Translations under genes and position numbers: made by a program
From: Amphritea japonica ATCC BAA-1530
GTDB lineage: Bacteria; Pseudomonadota; Gammaproteobacteria; Pseudomonadales; Balneatricaceae
Assembly (NCBI RefSeq): GCF_016592435.1
Contig: NZ_AP014545.1
Location: 2,302,693 to 2,366,692 of the forward strand
DNA: 64,000 nt
Direction of reading: 5' to 3'
Notes under the pieces: model-generated
The model's input: the letters and a program-made list of their open reading frames with translations, nothing else
Databases searched by the model: none
Told to the model about the DNA's origin: nothing
In this document: piece by piece, positions 1 to 8,579 of the stretch
How the letters are laid out: each line of letters begins with the position of its first letter
Numbering within the stretch: the stretch's first letter is position 1

Positions 1-820
1 GAAGTTTTCGGGATAAAAGCTCATCAAGACTCTTAAGATCTCCCTCTTCTAACTCGACTACGTCAAGATTATTTTCCTGATAGAGCGTTTTCTTACGCAT
101 CTTACCTTTAAGATAAGAGGGATCGTTCTCACTGCCCCAAAACTCAATGTACAGGTTTATCTGAGGTAGATAAAAATCTGCGGTGACCTCCTCATGAATA
201 GGTAATCTTTTATGACAAGCGTGGGGAATACCCGCAAGATACAGCCAATTATCAATCATCACCTCTGCTTCTGAACGCAACAGATGTCCATCCATTGAGC
301 TGCACCCCATGCGGGTTTCAACTGCAGCAAGATGCGGCTCAAACTGTTTAACACTCCGTTTTAAGAGCATGTTTTGAGTCAAAAGCTTAGGCCAGACAAC
401 ATAAGGGATCGCTGTCTTGAGGTCCTCTTTCTGGATCCCTCCCTGCACCTTACCTGCTGAAGTCACCTGCCAGCCTTTTAACCAGGGCTTTATCCATCCC
501 AGCTCTGCCAACAGTTTATTGATAAGACGAGCGTCCAATCCAAGCATTAACCCCAGCCCTTTGGCACTGGTGATGAGATCTTCAGGACTTACCAACGCGC
601 GATGCGTGATAACCACCTCTGGCCAGATAATATAGCGTCCATAACGCTCACTATCCCGGTAACTTCCCTGTTCAAATTCACCTTTGGAGGTTAACAACCA
701 CTGATCTTCTTCCCGCTTAATCCAGCCAAGCGCTTCCAGCTCAGCAAACATCTGCCGGCTGGTTTTACCTAACTTTTTTGCCAGAGCGGAGGTTGATATT
801 TTTTGTAGCTCTTTAGCCAT
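1..820 (-). CDS. Winged-helix/PD-(D/E)XK nuclease-like protein, C-terminus cut by window edge
   Basis: The frame is open from an ATG at 820 to the left edge, giving about 273 residues with no stop. The first ~150 residues hold two similar helix-turn-helix-like modules, each with an LGW-I-K pattern (ELEALGWIK, LAELGWIK). The second part runs SEAEVMIDNWL, then ADFYLP, then YIEFWG, then several lysines. This E...D...ExxG...K order is that of PD-(D/E)XK/VSR-like endonuclease folds found in proteins that read DNA ends. The family name is inferred, and the substrate is unknown. Downstream genes lie outside the window. No strong ribosome site is visible, so the start is tentative. Confidence 0.7.
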   Translation of the reverse strand, partial: MAKELQKISTSALAKKLGKTSRQMFAELEALGWIKREEDQWLLTSKGEFEQGSYRDSERYGRYIIWPEVVITHRALVSPEDLITSAKGLGLMLGLDARLINKLLAELGWIKPWLKGWQVTSAGKVQGGIQKEDLKTAIPYVVWPKLLTQNMLLKRSVKQFEPHLAAVETRMGCSSMDGHLLRSEAEVMIDNWLYLAGIPHACHKRLPIHEEVTADFYLPQINLYIEFWGSENDPSYLKGKMRKKTLYQENNLDVVELEEGDLKSLDELLSRKL

Positions 821-1038
821 TGACTCTATTCCGTTATATGGTCACCACTGCAGCGGATATTGTGACACTTTTCACGACCGGTCAAAACAATTTTCGCAGA
901 GGATAAAACTGTGATCCGGACCAAACTCAACAAAACTCAAAATGGTTATTTTTAAATTCCACAAGCGCTTGCAATAAAATCTGAAAAGGGCATTCTGTAA
1001 GTGTGACATCAAGCATAGTTTGCATTAAGGGCTACATC

Positions 1039-1386
1039 ATGAATATCAATATTACTAACCGAAATGACAAAGTATCTCCCGCTCTGAGAGACAAAATTGA
1101 AAGCTGGTTAGAGGAGAGTCAAAAGCGCTACAACGTCATCACCAGCGCCCAGGTCACTGTTGAAAAAAGCAATGGAAAAGAGGAGATTGTTGAAGCCACT
1201 ATTCATGCGACTGGTAAAGACCTGTTCGCCAAAGCCAGCGAAGAAAACCTTTTTGCCGCGCTGGATTCTCTAGCCCATAAAATTGATAAACAGCTAGCGA
1301 AAATCCGCGATATTCAAACCAACAAAAAAGGCTCCGGCATCCCGGTGATGGCTGAACCTGAAGAAGAGATCTCCGAAGAGGAATAG
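1039..1386 (+). CDS. hpf: Ribosome hibernation promoting factor (HPF/RaiA family), short form
   Basis: 115 residues. It opens MNINITNRNDKVSPALRDKI, the usual beta-alpha start of HPF/YfiA proteins, and continues through the conserved basic/hydrophobic core (SLAHKIDKQLAKIRD) to an acidic tail rich in E. The family binds the 30S decoding centre in stationary phase and blocks translation or promotes ribosome dimers. The C-terminal extension of long HPF is absent. An in-frame ATG at 1003 exists, but AAGG lies about 8 bases before the ATG at 1039 and the family N-terminus aligns there. The gene stands alone, not in an rpoN operon as in many proteobacteria, and is followed by a strong terminator. 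Confidence 0.9.
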   Translation: MNINITNRNDKVSPALRDKIESWLEESQKRYNVITSAQVTVEKSNGKEEIVEATIHATGKDLFAKASEENLFAALDSLAHKIDKQLAKIRDIQTNKKGSGIPVMAEPEEEISEEE

Positions 1387-1401
1387 TCTTCCATTTTGCA
1401 C

Positions 1402-1434
1402 AAAAAAGGCTGAACTTTGTTCAGCCTTTTTTAT
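1402..1434. terminator. Bidirectional rho-independent terminator
   Basis: AAAAAAGGCTGAAC-TTT-GTTCAGCCTTTTTT. It has an 8-bp GC-containing stem flanked by A and T tracts, so it works both for hpf (+) and for the SH3b gene (-), which converge on it. Confidence 0.9.
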
Positions 1435-1465
1435 TTCTATTATCCGGTTAACAAACAGCAAATCT

Positions 1466-2236
1466 TTACCGTGCCTCTAGTAACCGCTCAACAATCCAGC
1501 CGGTCACTTGTTTACCCTCTAAATCGGTACGAATTTTCTTCCACTCCTTCTGGCTTGCTATCACTTCAACTTCTTGCGGGTGACTCAGCTGCCCCACCAC
1601 CCGGTAGTTAGATCCAGGCCCAGAGCGAAAGTTAACCTGGGTGCCCTTCACCCGAGAGAATGAAATAGTAGCATCAGCGTTTGGTGTTGCTGCCCTAGAA
1701 GAAGAAACCGTCGTATTTGCCTTTGATGCCGCTTTAGCCGGTTGTAAAAACCTGGCCGCTGTCCAGGCCTGAGCAGTTTTTCCTGACTCATTACGATACC
1801 TGACTTTGATCCATTCACCGTCGCGGTGCAGCTGTTTAACCATTTGGTTACGCTTCAAACCACCTACAACAGGGTGCTCGCTACCAGGCCCTCGTCGTAA
1901 CCGAAGTGCTGCAACAGTGACAGTATAGTATTCCCCACTACCCTCAGAAACAGACCGAGTGGCTCCCTGCTGTTGCGCGGTAAGGTTTTTGCTCAACACC
2001 CAACCCTTGAGCGGCTGTTTTTTAGCCGTCAGAAAGAAAACCTTTGACCATTCGCCCTGTTTATCTATTTCCAGCAAAACGTTCCCTTTTGCCAGCTGGC
2101 TCATGACTTCCTTACCACCCGGATCTGTAAAAACCTCAGCAGCTCGGTTAACCATGAAATATTCAAATGCCTGACTAAGGCTAGAGAAAAGGCATAAAAA
2201 AACCAGCAGTGCAGGTTTGACAATGGCTGTCTTCAC
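1466..2236 (-). CDS. Exported protein with three bacterial SH3 (SH3b) domains
   Basis: About 256 residues. A signal peptide (VKTAIVKPALLVFLCLFSSLSQA) is followed by three SH3b-like units near residues 27-80, 102-160 and 190-255. The second and third carry the typical LR-RxGPGSxxPVVG and NFRSGPGSNYRVVG motifs. SH3b units bind peptidoglycan or other envelope ligands, so a periplasmic role is likely but the ligand is unknown. A longer frame starts at 2263, but AGGA lies 9 bases before the GTG at 2236 and that start gives a compact signal peptide, so GTG was chosen. The gene is monocistronic and converges with hpf. Confidence 0.8.
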   Translation of the reverse strand: MKTAIVKPALLVFLCLFSSLSQAFEYFMVNRAAEVFTDPGGKEVMSQLAKGNVLLEIDKQGEWSKVFFLTAKKQPLKGWVLSKNLTAQQQGATRSVSEGSGEYYTVTVAALRLRRGPGSEHPVVGGLKRNQMVKQLHRDGEWIKVRYRNESGKTAQAWTAARFLQPAKAASKANTTVSSSRAATPNADATISFSRVKGTQVNFRSGPGSNYRVVGQLSHPQEVEVIASQKEWKKIRTDLEGKQVTGWIVERLLEAR

Positions 2237-2495
2237 GAAAGAAAATCCTGTGTAAAGTATCAATTGAGTAGCCCATCATAGCAATTATGCAGACGCTGGC
2301 AAGCCGAACTACTAAGCCGTTTACAGCTTACCAGACTCATACTCATTTGTTTAATTACTACACAATCTGAGGAAAGTTATAGAACTATCTTGTTAATATA
2401 TCGCTATAATCGTTTTACCTCTGTAGATATATATAGAAAGAGCTTATCTGGAACTTACTTTCTTAAATGCTTAAGCTCACTAACTGGAGTGGTAT

Positions 2496-3701
2496 ATGGC
2501 GCAGGATATACTGATGGCACGCCAGCCAATTTATGACCAGCACCTCAATGTTGTTGCCTATGAATTGTTATACCGCTCAAAAGATAGCCTGCAAAATAAT
2601 CTGATTGAGGATGGCAACAGCGCTACCAGTCAGGTTCTACTCAACAATTACACCAGTATCTATCAATCCGGAAAACTCACCAAACTCCCTGCGTTCATTA
2701 ACCTGACCAAAGAGATGGTAAAATCTGACCAAATACCAGAACTTTCCCGTCAACACATAGTGCTGGAAATTCTCGAAGGCATGGAAGTAGATGATGAGCT
2801 GATCTCGGGCGTTCAGCGTTTTGTCGATGAAGGTTACAAAGTCGCGCTGGACGATTTCATCTACAGCCCGGAATACGACCCCATTATCCGCATGGCGCAT
2901 ATCGTCAAATTAGATATACTCGAAATGACCGACGAAGAGTTAGTCAGACATGTCAAAATATTAAAACCGTTTGGTGTCACATTATTAGCCGAAAAGATTG
3001 AAACTCAGGCTGAGTTTGAACGCTGTCATGCCCTGGGATTTAAATTATTCCAGGGCTACTTTCTTTGTCGCCCTCAACTGGTTCAGGGTAAACAGCTTAA
3101 TTCTAATGAAATAGTCATGGTCGAGCTTATGTCGGCCCTGGCAGACCCTAACGTAACGCCTGCCAGTATTGAGCGCATCGTTAAAAAAGATCCTCAACTG
3201 ACATTTAGAATTCTTCGAATAGTAAATTCATCTTTCTACAATCTGATCAGAAAAATCGATAGCCTTGAAGAAGCGATCGTATTACTGGGGATTTCAGAAG
3301 TAAAACGCTGGTGCGCCCTGATCGCTTTTTCAGATCAAAACGGAAAACCGGAAGAGCTAACCCGTCATACCCTTGTACGAGCCCGCATGTGCGAAATTCT
3401 GGCTGAGGAAAGCGATGGAATGTCCGGCTCAACCGCTTTTATGATGGGTGTTGTATCCGGTCTCGATGCCCTGCTGGATATCCCTATTGAAGATATTCTC
3501 GAGCAAGTATTCCTCACTGAAGAGATAGAGCTTGCCATTCTCATGGGCGAAGGAAATTATGGCCAGTTGCTAACTAACGTGGACAATTTGATTCAAGGGC
3601 GCTGGAACCACTTATCTGCTCTGCAGACTGAGCAGGCACTCAGTGAGTCTTATATCAATAGCCTGCAATGGGTCACTGAAATTTCTGAAAAAATGATCTG
3701 A
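2496..3701 (+). CDS. EAL-HDOD (YuxH-family) signalling protein
   Basis: 401 residues. The N-terminal half is an EAL-like domain in which the signature is ELLYR (residues 23-27) instead of EALLR. Later motifs are also altered (LDDF, KLDI, LAEKIET, QGYFLCRP). The C-terminal half (about 200-400) is an HDOD domain (RIVKKDPQLTFRILRIVNS, LGISEVKRWC). In this family EAL is usually catalytically dead and acts as a c-di-GMP sensor or protein scaffold. GGAG precedes the ATG by about 8 bases. The gene has no operon partner and no U-tract terminator is seen downstream. Confidence 0.88.
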   Translation: MAQDILMARQPIYDQHLNVVAYELLYRSKDSLQNNLIEDGNSATSQVLLNNYTSIYQSGKLTKLPAFINLTKEMVKSDQIPELSRQHIVLEILEGMEVDDELISGVQRFVDEGYKVALDDFIYSPEYDPIIRMAHIVKLDILEMTDEELVRHVKILKPFGVTLLAEKIETQAEFERCHALGFKLFQGYFLCRPQLVQGKQLNSNEIVMVELMSALADPNVTPASIERIVKKDPQLTFRILRIVNSSFYNLIRKIDSLEEAIVLLGISEVKRWCALIAFSDQNGKPEELTRHTLVRARMCEILAEESDGMSGSTAFMMGVVSGLDALLDIPIEDILEQVFLTEEIELAILMGEGNYGQLLTNVDNLIQGRWNHLSALQTEQALSESYINSLQWVTEISEKMI

Positions 3702-3784
3702 CATTGAGATCAACTCTGGCTTAATTCCCAAATATAACCCGACTATCCCATCGATATTTACACCGCCTTCGATCACAAACAGGC

Positions 3785-3809
3785 AGCTGATAAATTTTTT
3801 TTATCAGCT
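3785..3809 (+). other. Perfect inverted repeat downstream of the EAL-HDOD gene
   Basis: AGCTGATAAA and TTTATCAGCT are separated by five T residues: 10-bp arms and a 5-base loop. No T tract follows, so it is not a canonical terminator. It lies 84 bases past the EAL-HDOD stop and 96 bases before the 63-residue gene. Confidence 0.5.
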
Positions 3810-3904
3810 ATGTAAGTGATTATTCATTAGACAGGTTTCAACAGTAGCGGGACAATGACCACATATTCACAGATCTAATATTTTAAAGAGAGTATGACCC
3901 ACTC

Positions 3905-4096
3905 ATGACTACACTGATTTCACTGAACAAATTTCAACAACTACGTCACGTAGATGAAATAGTTGAGCAGGCAGAAAACAGCTGGTGGGTATACCGTCGC
4001 AGCATCGGCTTCAACGGAGGTTTGAGCTCTACAGCTCGCGTAGTATTTTTCGGGCGTAGCAAAAAACAGGTAACAGAGTGGATGGCTGAACAGTAA
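3905..4096 (+). CDS. Small protein of unknown function (63 aa)
   Basis: 63 residues with a compact centre SWWVYRRSIGFNGG and RVVFFGRSKKQVTEWM. There is no signal peptide or membrane segment. Aromatic and basic residues dominate the centre. Codon use resembles the neighbours. I do not recognise the family. AAAGAGAG sits before a nearer ATG at 3894 that opens a four-codon frame (ATG ACC CAC TCA TGA) whose stop overlaps this ATG, so translation may be coupled. It precedes the D-glutamate/oxoproline operon by 289 bases and could be its first member, or independent. Confidence 0.6.
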   Translation: MTTLISLNKFQQLRHVDEIVEQAENSWWVYRRSIGFNGGLSSTARVVFFGRSKKQVTEWMAEQ

Positions 4097-4109
4097 GCGC
4101 CAACAAATT

Positions 4110-4262
4110 TTAACTGACTTCTAAACATCCCTGGATGTTCAGTTAACCGGCTGGGCAGTGATCCTGTCCAGCCTCCCCCCACTACTTCTGTAGCTCCCTC
4201 GTTGCTTAAGCTCAACACCGCGCTCTATATACTCCAACAGAGTCTATGCTTTTACTCTGTTG
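4110..4262 (+). other. Hairpin-rich leader before the D-glutamate/5-oxoproline operon
   Basis: Three inverted repeats lie in 153 bases: 4110-4146 (TTAACTG/CAGTTAA enclosing AACATCC/GGATGTT), 4149-4173 (GGCTGGGCAG/CTGTCCAGCC, 10 bp with one wobble) and 4235-4262 (CAACAGAGT/ACTCTGTTG). None is followed by a clear U tract. The stretch 4097-4385 holds no gene. It could be a cis-regulatory RNA leader, RNA-processing sites or the end of the upstream small gene. Confidence 0.45.
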
Positions 4263-4385
4263 TATCGATCGTTTAGCCTGAGAGGCACCCATTATCAGGC
4301 CACTGCTTTTTCGTACCATTTCATACGAGTAAGCAAAGTCACATAATAGCGTCGCATTGCGACCCGCAGAATAAAGGTAAAACTG

Positions 4386-5174
4386 ATGAACAAAGAGATG
4401 ACTCCTTTTGAAATCCGCCAGCATATTCGTAGCGGCGAATTCACAGGCAATACGTCTGGGTATGGACAGGGGTTTGTACAGGGAAACCTTGCGATCATGC
4501 CAAAAGAGTGGGCTAACGACTTTCTCCAGTTCTGCCAAAAGAACCCAAAGCCTTGTCCTATCGTTGGCATGTCCAGTCAGCCTGGCGAATTTATGTTGCC
4601 AGATTTGGGGCAAGAGATAGATATCCGTAGTGACGTACCAAAATACCGTATCTACGAACACGGAATACTGACCCGGGAAGTTGCTGATCTGACACCTTTC
4701 TGGCGCGACGACCTGGTGACCTTTGTCTTAGGCTGTTCATTCTCTTTTGAAGAAGCTCTCATCGCCGACGGACTCGAAGTACGAAATATCACAGAAGGCG
4801 TAAACGTACCGATGTACCGCACCAACATTGAATGTAAAAGCGCAGGACGTTTCAGCGGTACTACCGTTGTCAGTATGCGTCCAATGAAAGCGGCTGATGC
4901 AATTCGTGCTGTACAGATCTGTACACGTTTTCCGTCAGTACACGGTGCGCCTCTTCACTTAGGCGATCCGTCTCAGATCGGAATCAACGATATCAATACG
5001 CCGGATTTTGGCGATGCCGTCACCATTAAAGAAGGAGAACTTCCTGTCTTCTGGGCCTGCGGAGTAACTCCACAGGTTGCAATTGAACAAGCGAAACCTG
5101 AATTCTGTATTACCCACAGCCCGGGCCATATGCTGATAACTGATCTGCCAAACAGCCGACTGGCTGTGCTGTAA
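4386..5174 (+). CDS. DUF1445 protein (D-glutamate cyclase N-terminal family, YcsI-like)
   Basis: 262 residues spanning the whole DUF1445/UPF0317 family, annotated as putative hydro-lyase in bacteria. Family stretches seen include [35 protein letters not shown] and [10 protein letters not shown]. In mammals this domain forms the N-terminal half of D-glutamate cyclase (DGLUCY), which turns D-glutamate into 5-oxo-D-proline. Bacillus ycsI also lies beside oxoprolinase genes. AAAGG precedes the ATG. It is first in an operon with pxpABC (13-base gap to pxpA) and with the DUF4392 gene at 7627, the other half of DGLUCY. A role in D-glutamate or oxoproline metabolism is inferred from this context. Confidence 0.85.
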   Translation: MNKEMTPFEIRQHIRSGEFTGNTSGYGQGFVQGNLAIMPKEWANDFLQFCQKNPKPCPIVGMSSQPGEFMLPDLGQEIDIRSDVPKYRIYEHGILTREVADLTPFWRDDLVTFVLGCSFSFEEALIADGLEVRNITEGVNVPMYRTNIECKSAGRFSGTTVVSMRPMKAADAIRAVQICTRFPSVHGAPLHLGDPSQIGINDINTPDFGDAVTIKEGELPVFWACGVTPQVAIEQAKPEFCITHSPGHMLITDLPNSRLAVL

Positions 5175-5187
5175 AGGAGCACTCTCT

Positions 5188-5922
5188 ATGTCATTACGTC
5201 TTAATTGTGATCTGGGTGAAAGCTTTGGTTCCTGGAAAATGGGACTGGATGAAGCCGTCATGCCGCATATCGATCAGGCCAATATCGCCTGTGGCTTTCA
5301 CGCGGGTGATCCGCTGGTCTTGCAGAAGACACTCGCCCTGGCGAAGGAAAACAATGTCACCATCGGTGCCCACCCTGGCTATCCGGATCTAGTCGGATTT
5401 GGCCGTCGAAGCATCAAAGCCTCTACTGCAGAGTTAAAAGCGATGGTGCAGTACCAGATCGCAGCTATCGATGGAATGGCATTAACTCAGGGCATGACCC
5501 TGAGCTACGTTAAGCCTCACGGCGCTATGTACAACGATATGATGGCTGACGCTGCCATACGCAAAACCATCATGCAGGCTGTCGCCGAGTATCATCGTCC
5601 ACTGGTTCTTATGCTTCAGAGCACGCCTCAATTTGAGCAACACCTTGAGGAAGCTAAAGCGGCCGGCATAGAACTTTGGTTTGAGATCTTTGCTGATCGT
5701 TGTTATGACGACGATGGCAAGTTATTAGCCCGCACCAAGCCAGGAGCCGTTCACACCAAAGAGAAGATGCTAACTCAGGTTAAACAGCTTAAAGAACAAG
5801 GTACCGTCACTACCGTTAGCGGGCGTACCTTAAACCTGCGCGCTGATACCCTTTGTGTTCATGGTGACAATATGGACGGCGTTAATGCTATTGAGGAAAT
5901 TAGAGAGTTGATCCGCCAATGA
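5188..5922 (+). CDS. pxpA: 5-oxoprolinase subunit A (LamB/YcsF family)
   Basis: 244 residues, the length of E. coli PxpA. Family signatures are NCDLGESFG at the N-terminus, NIACGFHAGDP and GAHPGYPDLVGFGRR. PxpA works with PxpB and PxpC as the ATP-dependent cytoplasmic 5-oxoprolinase that opens 5-oxoproline to glutamate. AAAGGAG lies before the ATG. The last codons overlap the pxpB start (ATGA), implying translational coupling. Context places it in disposal of 5-oxoproline made by the flanking cyclase-family proteins or arising spontaneously from glutamine or glutamate. Confidence 0.95.
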   Translation: MSLRLNCDLGESFGSWKMGLDEAVMPHIDQANIACGFHAGDPLVLQKTLALAKENNVTIGAHPGYPDLVGFGRRSIKASTAELKAMVQYQIAAIDGMALTQGMTLSYVKPHGAMYNDMMADAAIRKTIMQAVAEYHRPLVLMLQSTPQFEQHLEEAKAAGIELWFEIFADRCYDDDGKLLARTKPGAVHTKEKMLTQVKQLKEQGTVTTVSGRTLNLRADTLCVHGDNMDGVNAIEEIRELIRQ

Positions 5923-6632
5923 TTAGCATGGCAGACAACAGCATCCGAATCGAAGTGGCAGGCGAAAATGCTCTGATCATCTACTTTGGTGAAAAGACTG
6001 ACCCAAGCGTGTCGGCACGGGTCCAACAAGCGGTTACCATTCTTGAGACTGAGTTAAATGGCAAGCTGATCGATATGGTGCCTTCCTATGCGTCATTGCT
6101 GGTGATTTATGATCAGTTGGCAACTGACCACCTGGAAGTACGCAGCACCATACGCAAGGTACTTAACCAATTGAGCGATGCCGTTAACACAGAGGGTAAT
6201 CTGGTTATCCTGCCTGCATATTACAGCAGGGAATCGGGCCCCGATCTAGATGCGCTGGCTCAACGGGCCGGACTCAGTGCTGATGAAGTAATTAAATTGC
6301 ACAGCGAAATGGAATATCGGGTCTACGCCATCGGCTTTGCACCCGGGTTCGCTTACCTTGGCGAAGTCGATGAACGAATTGCCGCTCCACGCCTTTCTAC
6401 ACCGAGAATGAAGGTTCCCCGGGGCGCTATTGCTATTGCTGACCGCCAAACAGCTGTCTATCCGGCTGTCTCTCCTGGTGGCTGGAATCTGATCGGACTC
6501 TGCCCTACACGTATGTTTGACCCGGAAGCTGAGCCCACCATGCCAGTCCAGGTAGGTGACCGCATCAAATTCAATCCAATCAGCCGTGATGAGTTTTTCG
6601 CTCTGGGTGGTGAACTGGGAGAGATAAAATGA
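5919..6632 (+). CDS. pxpB: 5-oxoprolinase subunit B (KipI/allophanate hydrolase subunit 1 family)
   Basis: 237 residues with the KipI-type core: FAPGFAYLGEVDERIAAPR, VPRGAIAIADRQTAVYP and SPGGWNLIG. It overlaps pxpA by four bases at the start and pxpC by four at the end (ATGA in both). A second in-frame ATG at 5928 is an alternative start. In Bacillus the homologue inhibits kinase KinA, but beside PxpA and PxpC the oxoprolinase role is the better reading. Confidence 0.94.
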   Translation: MISMADNSIRIEVAGENALIIYFGEKTDPSVSARVQQAVTILETELNGKLIDMVPSYASLLVIYDQLATDHLEVRSTIRKVLNQLSDAVNTEGNLVILPAYYSRESGPDLDALAQRAGLSADEVIKLHSEMEYRVYAIGFAPGFAYLGEVDERIAAPRLSTPRMKVPRGAIAIADRQTAVYPAVSPGGWNLIGLCPTRMFDPEAEPTMPVQVGDRIKFNPISRDEFFALGGELGEIK

Positions 6633-7567
6633 GTGGTTTTAGAGTTATCCAGCCAGGTCTGCTTACTCTGATTCAGGATGCCGGACGTTTCGGCCACCAT
6701 CGTATCGGTCTGACCACCGGCGGACCTGTGGACAGCCTGGCGTTCAAATGGGCTAACCGTCTGGTTGATAATCCATTGAACAGCACCACGCTGGAGATTA
6801 GTTTTGGCGGTCTGGTGATGCAAGCTGAGACTGACGCACAAATCGTGCTGGCCGGCGCCGAGATGCCTCTGAAGATCAACGGAGTTGAACAAGATCGCTG
6901 GCACGCTCACAAGATCAAAGCAGGCGATAAAATCGAAGTCAGCTTCTCGGCACAAGGCGCACGTGCTTACCTGGCCGTCAGCGGTGGCTTTCAGGTAGAG
7001 CACAGTTTTTCCAGCAGCGCGACAGTTACCCGCGAAGGTATCGGCGGTTTTACCGGTGACAAACTTCAACAGGGTGATTTTCTCTATTGTAAGCCATCTG
7101 GAGAGCATGGTGGTTTTCGCCTGCCAGAAGAGCATCGTCCTGACTACTTCGACGATATATCCCTAAGGGTGATTACCGGTTATCAGCAACAGGCTTTCAG
7201 TGATTACCAAAAACGCCTGTTTTTCAGTAGCGAATACAAAGTGACTGATCGAGCCGACCGCATGGGTTACCGATTGGAAGGCCCCGAAGTTAAACCGTCG
7301 ATTGATGGCATTTTATCGGAAGGTATCTGCCACGGAGCGATACAAATTCCAGCGGATGGTCAACCAATCGTATTGCTTAATGACCGACAGACAATCGGCG
7401 GCTATCCGAAGATAGGTTCTATGATCGCAATGGATACGGCTCGAATGGCGCAGTTGCTCCCCGGCTCTCGAATATCATTCGAAGAGATCAGTATCGACGA
7501 TGCTCATAATCTTCACTGTCTGGCCCATGTTCGGTTCAACAATACCGAGCCGGAAGCCATCGATTAA
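6629..7567 (+). CDS. pxpC: 5-oxoprolinase subunit C (KipA/allophanate hydrolase subunit 2 family)
   Basis: 312 residues, close to the 310 of E. coli PxpC. It begins FRVIQPGLLTLIQDAGRFG and contains IGLTTGGPVD, YLAVSGGF and the conserved VLLNDRQTIGGYPKIG near the C-terminus. It forms the oxoprolinase complex with PxpA and PxpB. The start overlaps the pxpB stop (ATGA). The next gene follows after 59 bases with its own AAAGAGAG site. Confidence 0.95.
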   Translation: MSGFRVIQPGLLTLIQDAGRFGHHRIGLTTGGPVDSLAFKWANRLVDNPLNSTTLEISFGGLVMQAETDAQIVLAGAEMPLKINGVEQDRWHAHKIKAGDKIEVSFSAQGARAYLAVSGGFQVEHSFSSSATVTREGIGGFTGDKLQQGDFLYCKPSGEHGGFRLPEEHRPDYFDDISLRVITGYQQQAFSDYQKRLFFSSEYKVTDRADRMGYRLEGPEVKPSIDGILSEGICHGAIQIPADGQPIVLLNDRQTIGGYPKIGSMIAMDTARMAQLLPGSRISFEEISIDDAHNLHCLAHVRFNNTEPEAID

Positions 7568-7626
7568 GCAAACGACCTGCGTACACCAAGATTTGCACGA
7601 ACAGAATTTTAAAGAGAGAACGCTCG

Positions 7627-8481
7627 ATGTCTAAGAATCAGATCAACGAATCAACCCTGAGCCTTCAGGTAGAAGACCTACTGGTTTCCCGCAACCTGCG
7701 CGGCATGAAAACCGTTCAGCCTGCTCTTTCCACTGGCTACTACCTGCGGGCAGCACGCACGCTTTATAAGTGTAAAGGCCATGTACTGATTGGTACCGGC
7801 TTTCCTGTAGTCGATACCTTTGAAACCGATGGCCCCGTTGGCGCTATTGCGCTCTACGAAGCATTGGAAAAACTCGGTGCCACACCGGTTATCGTTTGTG
7901 GACCGCCAGTATCTCAGGCACTGATGGACAACTACCGGGTACATGAGATCCGCGTTGGCGAACATCAGGAACGTACCCTTGAAGCTTTCAAGGCACTGTA
8001 CAACTATAACCCGGATGCAGTGTTATCTATCGAACGCCCGGGACAGGCAGCAGATGGCGGCTATTACAATATGCGCGGCGAGAGCATCAGTGAACGCACC
8101 GCTTGTTTCGATACCTTTGTTAACAACGCTAAGTGCCCAACGATTGGCATCGGCGATGGTGGTAACGAGATAGGTATGGGTAACATTACAGAGGCGCTTA
8201 AAGATCTGGATATCAACGCGGCGGCAACCTGTGTTGATGAACTACTGATCGCCGATGTATCTAACTGGGGAGCATATGGCTTGATCACATTCTTCAGCCT
8301 CTGGAGCGGCCGCGACCTGCTGGGTGAGTTCGCACCATTAGCGATCCTTGAATACCTGTCCAAGCTTGGTAGTGTTGATGGCGTTACCCGCATCAACGAA
8401 CTCACCGAAGATGGTCTGCCGGTTGATGAAGGAATCAGTGTTATAGAAGAACTGCGTGGACTGATTGGTTATAACGACTAA
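7627..8481 (+). CDS. DUF4392 protein (D-glutamate cyclase C-terminal family)
   Basis: 284 residues across the DUF4392 family: VLIGTGFPVVDTFETDGP, AIALYEALEKLGA, SIERPGQAADGGYYNMRG and the glycine-rich IGIGDGGNEIGMGNI. Mammalian DGLUCY is a fusion of DUF1445 with this domain. Here the two are separate genes at opposite ends of one operon around pxpABC. The protein is soluble with no signal peptide. The gene ends the operon and a terminator follows 17 bases later. The joint action of the two halves on D-glutamate is inferred from the eukaryotic fusion, not shown by the sequence. Confidence 0.85.
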   Translation: MSKNQINESTLSLQVEDLLVSRNLRGMKTVQPALSTGYYLRAARTLYKCKGHVLIGTGFPVVDTFETDGPVGAIALYEALEKLGATPVIVCGPPVSQALMDNYRVHEIRVGEHQERTLEAFKALYNYNPDAVLSIERPGQAADGGYYNMRGESISERTACFDTFVNNAKCPTIGIGDGGNEIGMGNITEALKDLDINAAATCVDELLIADVSNWGAYGLITFFSLWSGRDLLGEFAPLAILEYLSKLGSVDGVTRINELTEDGLPVDEGISVIEELRGLIGYND

Positions 8482-8498
8482 CCAATGATACACATAAG

Positions 8499-8522
8499 AA
8501 ACCGCCGTATGGCGGTTTTTTT
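8499..8522 (+). terminator. Rho-independent terminator of the oxoproline operon
   Basis: ACCGCC-GTAT-GGCGGT followed by a run of T. It ends the operon starting at 4386. Confidence 0.92.
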
Positions 8523-8579
8523 ATGTCTGAAAACTGTAGCGAAGAACCAGTCTCCCCCTGAACGATGCCCCTGAAAAAT

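Noticed and set aside
960-1000. AAGCGCTTGCA as a sigma-54 promoter for hpf
   Set aside because: The -12-like TTGCA is present but no GG dinucleotide sits at the required distance.
4212-4661. 149-codon minus-strand frame over the operon leader and DUF1445 start
   Set aside because: Overlaps the well-supported DUF1445 gene on the other strand and has no coding character in its leader part.
6458-7135. 225-codon minus-strand frame
   Set aside because: Antisense to pxpB/pxpC, both certain.
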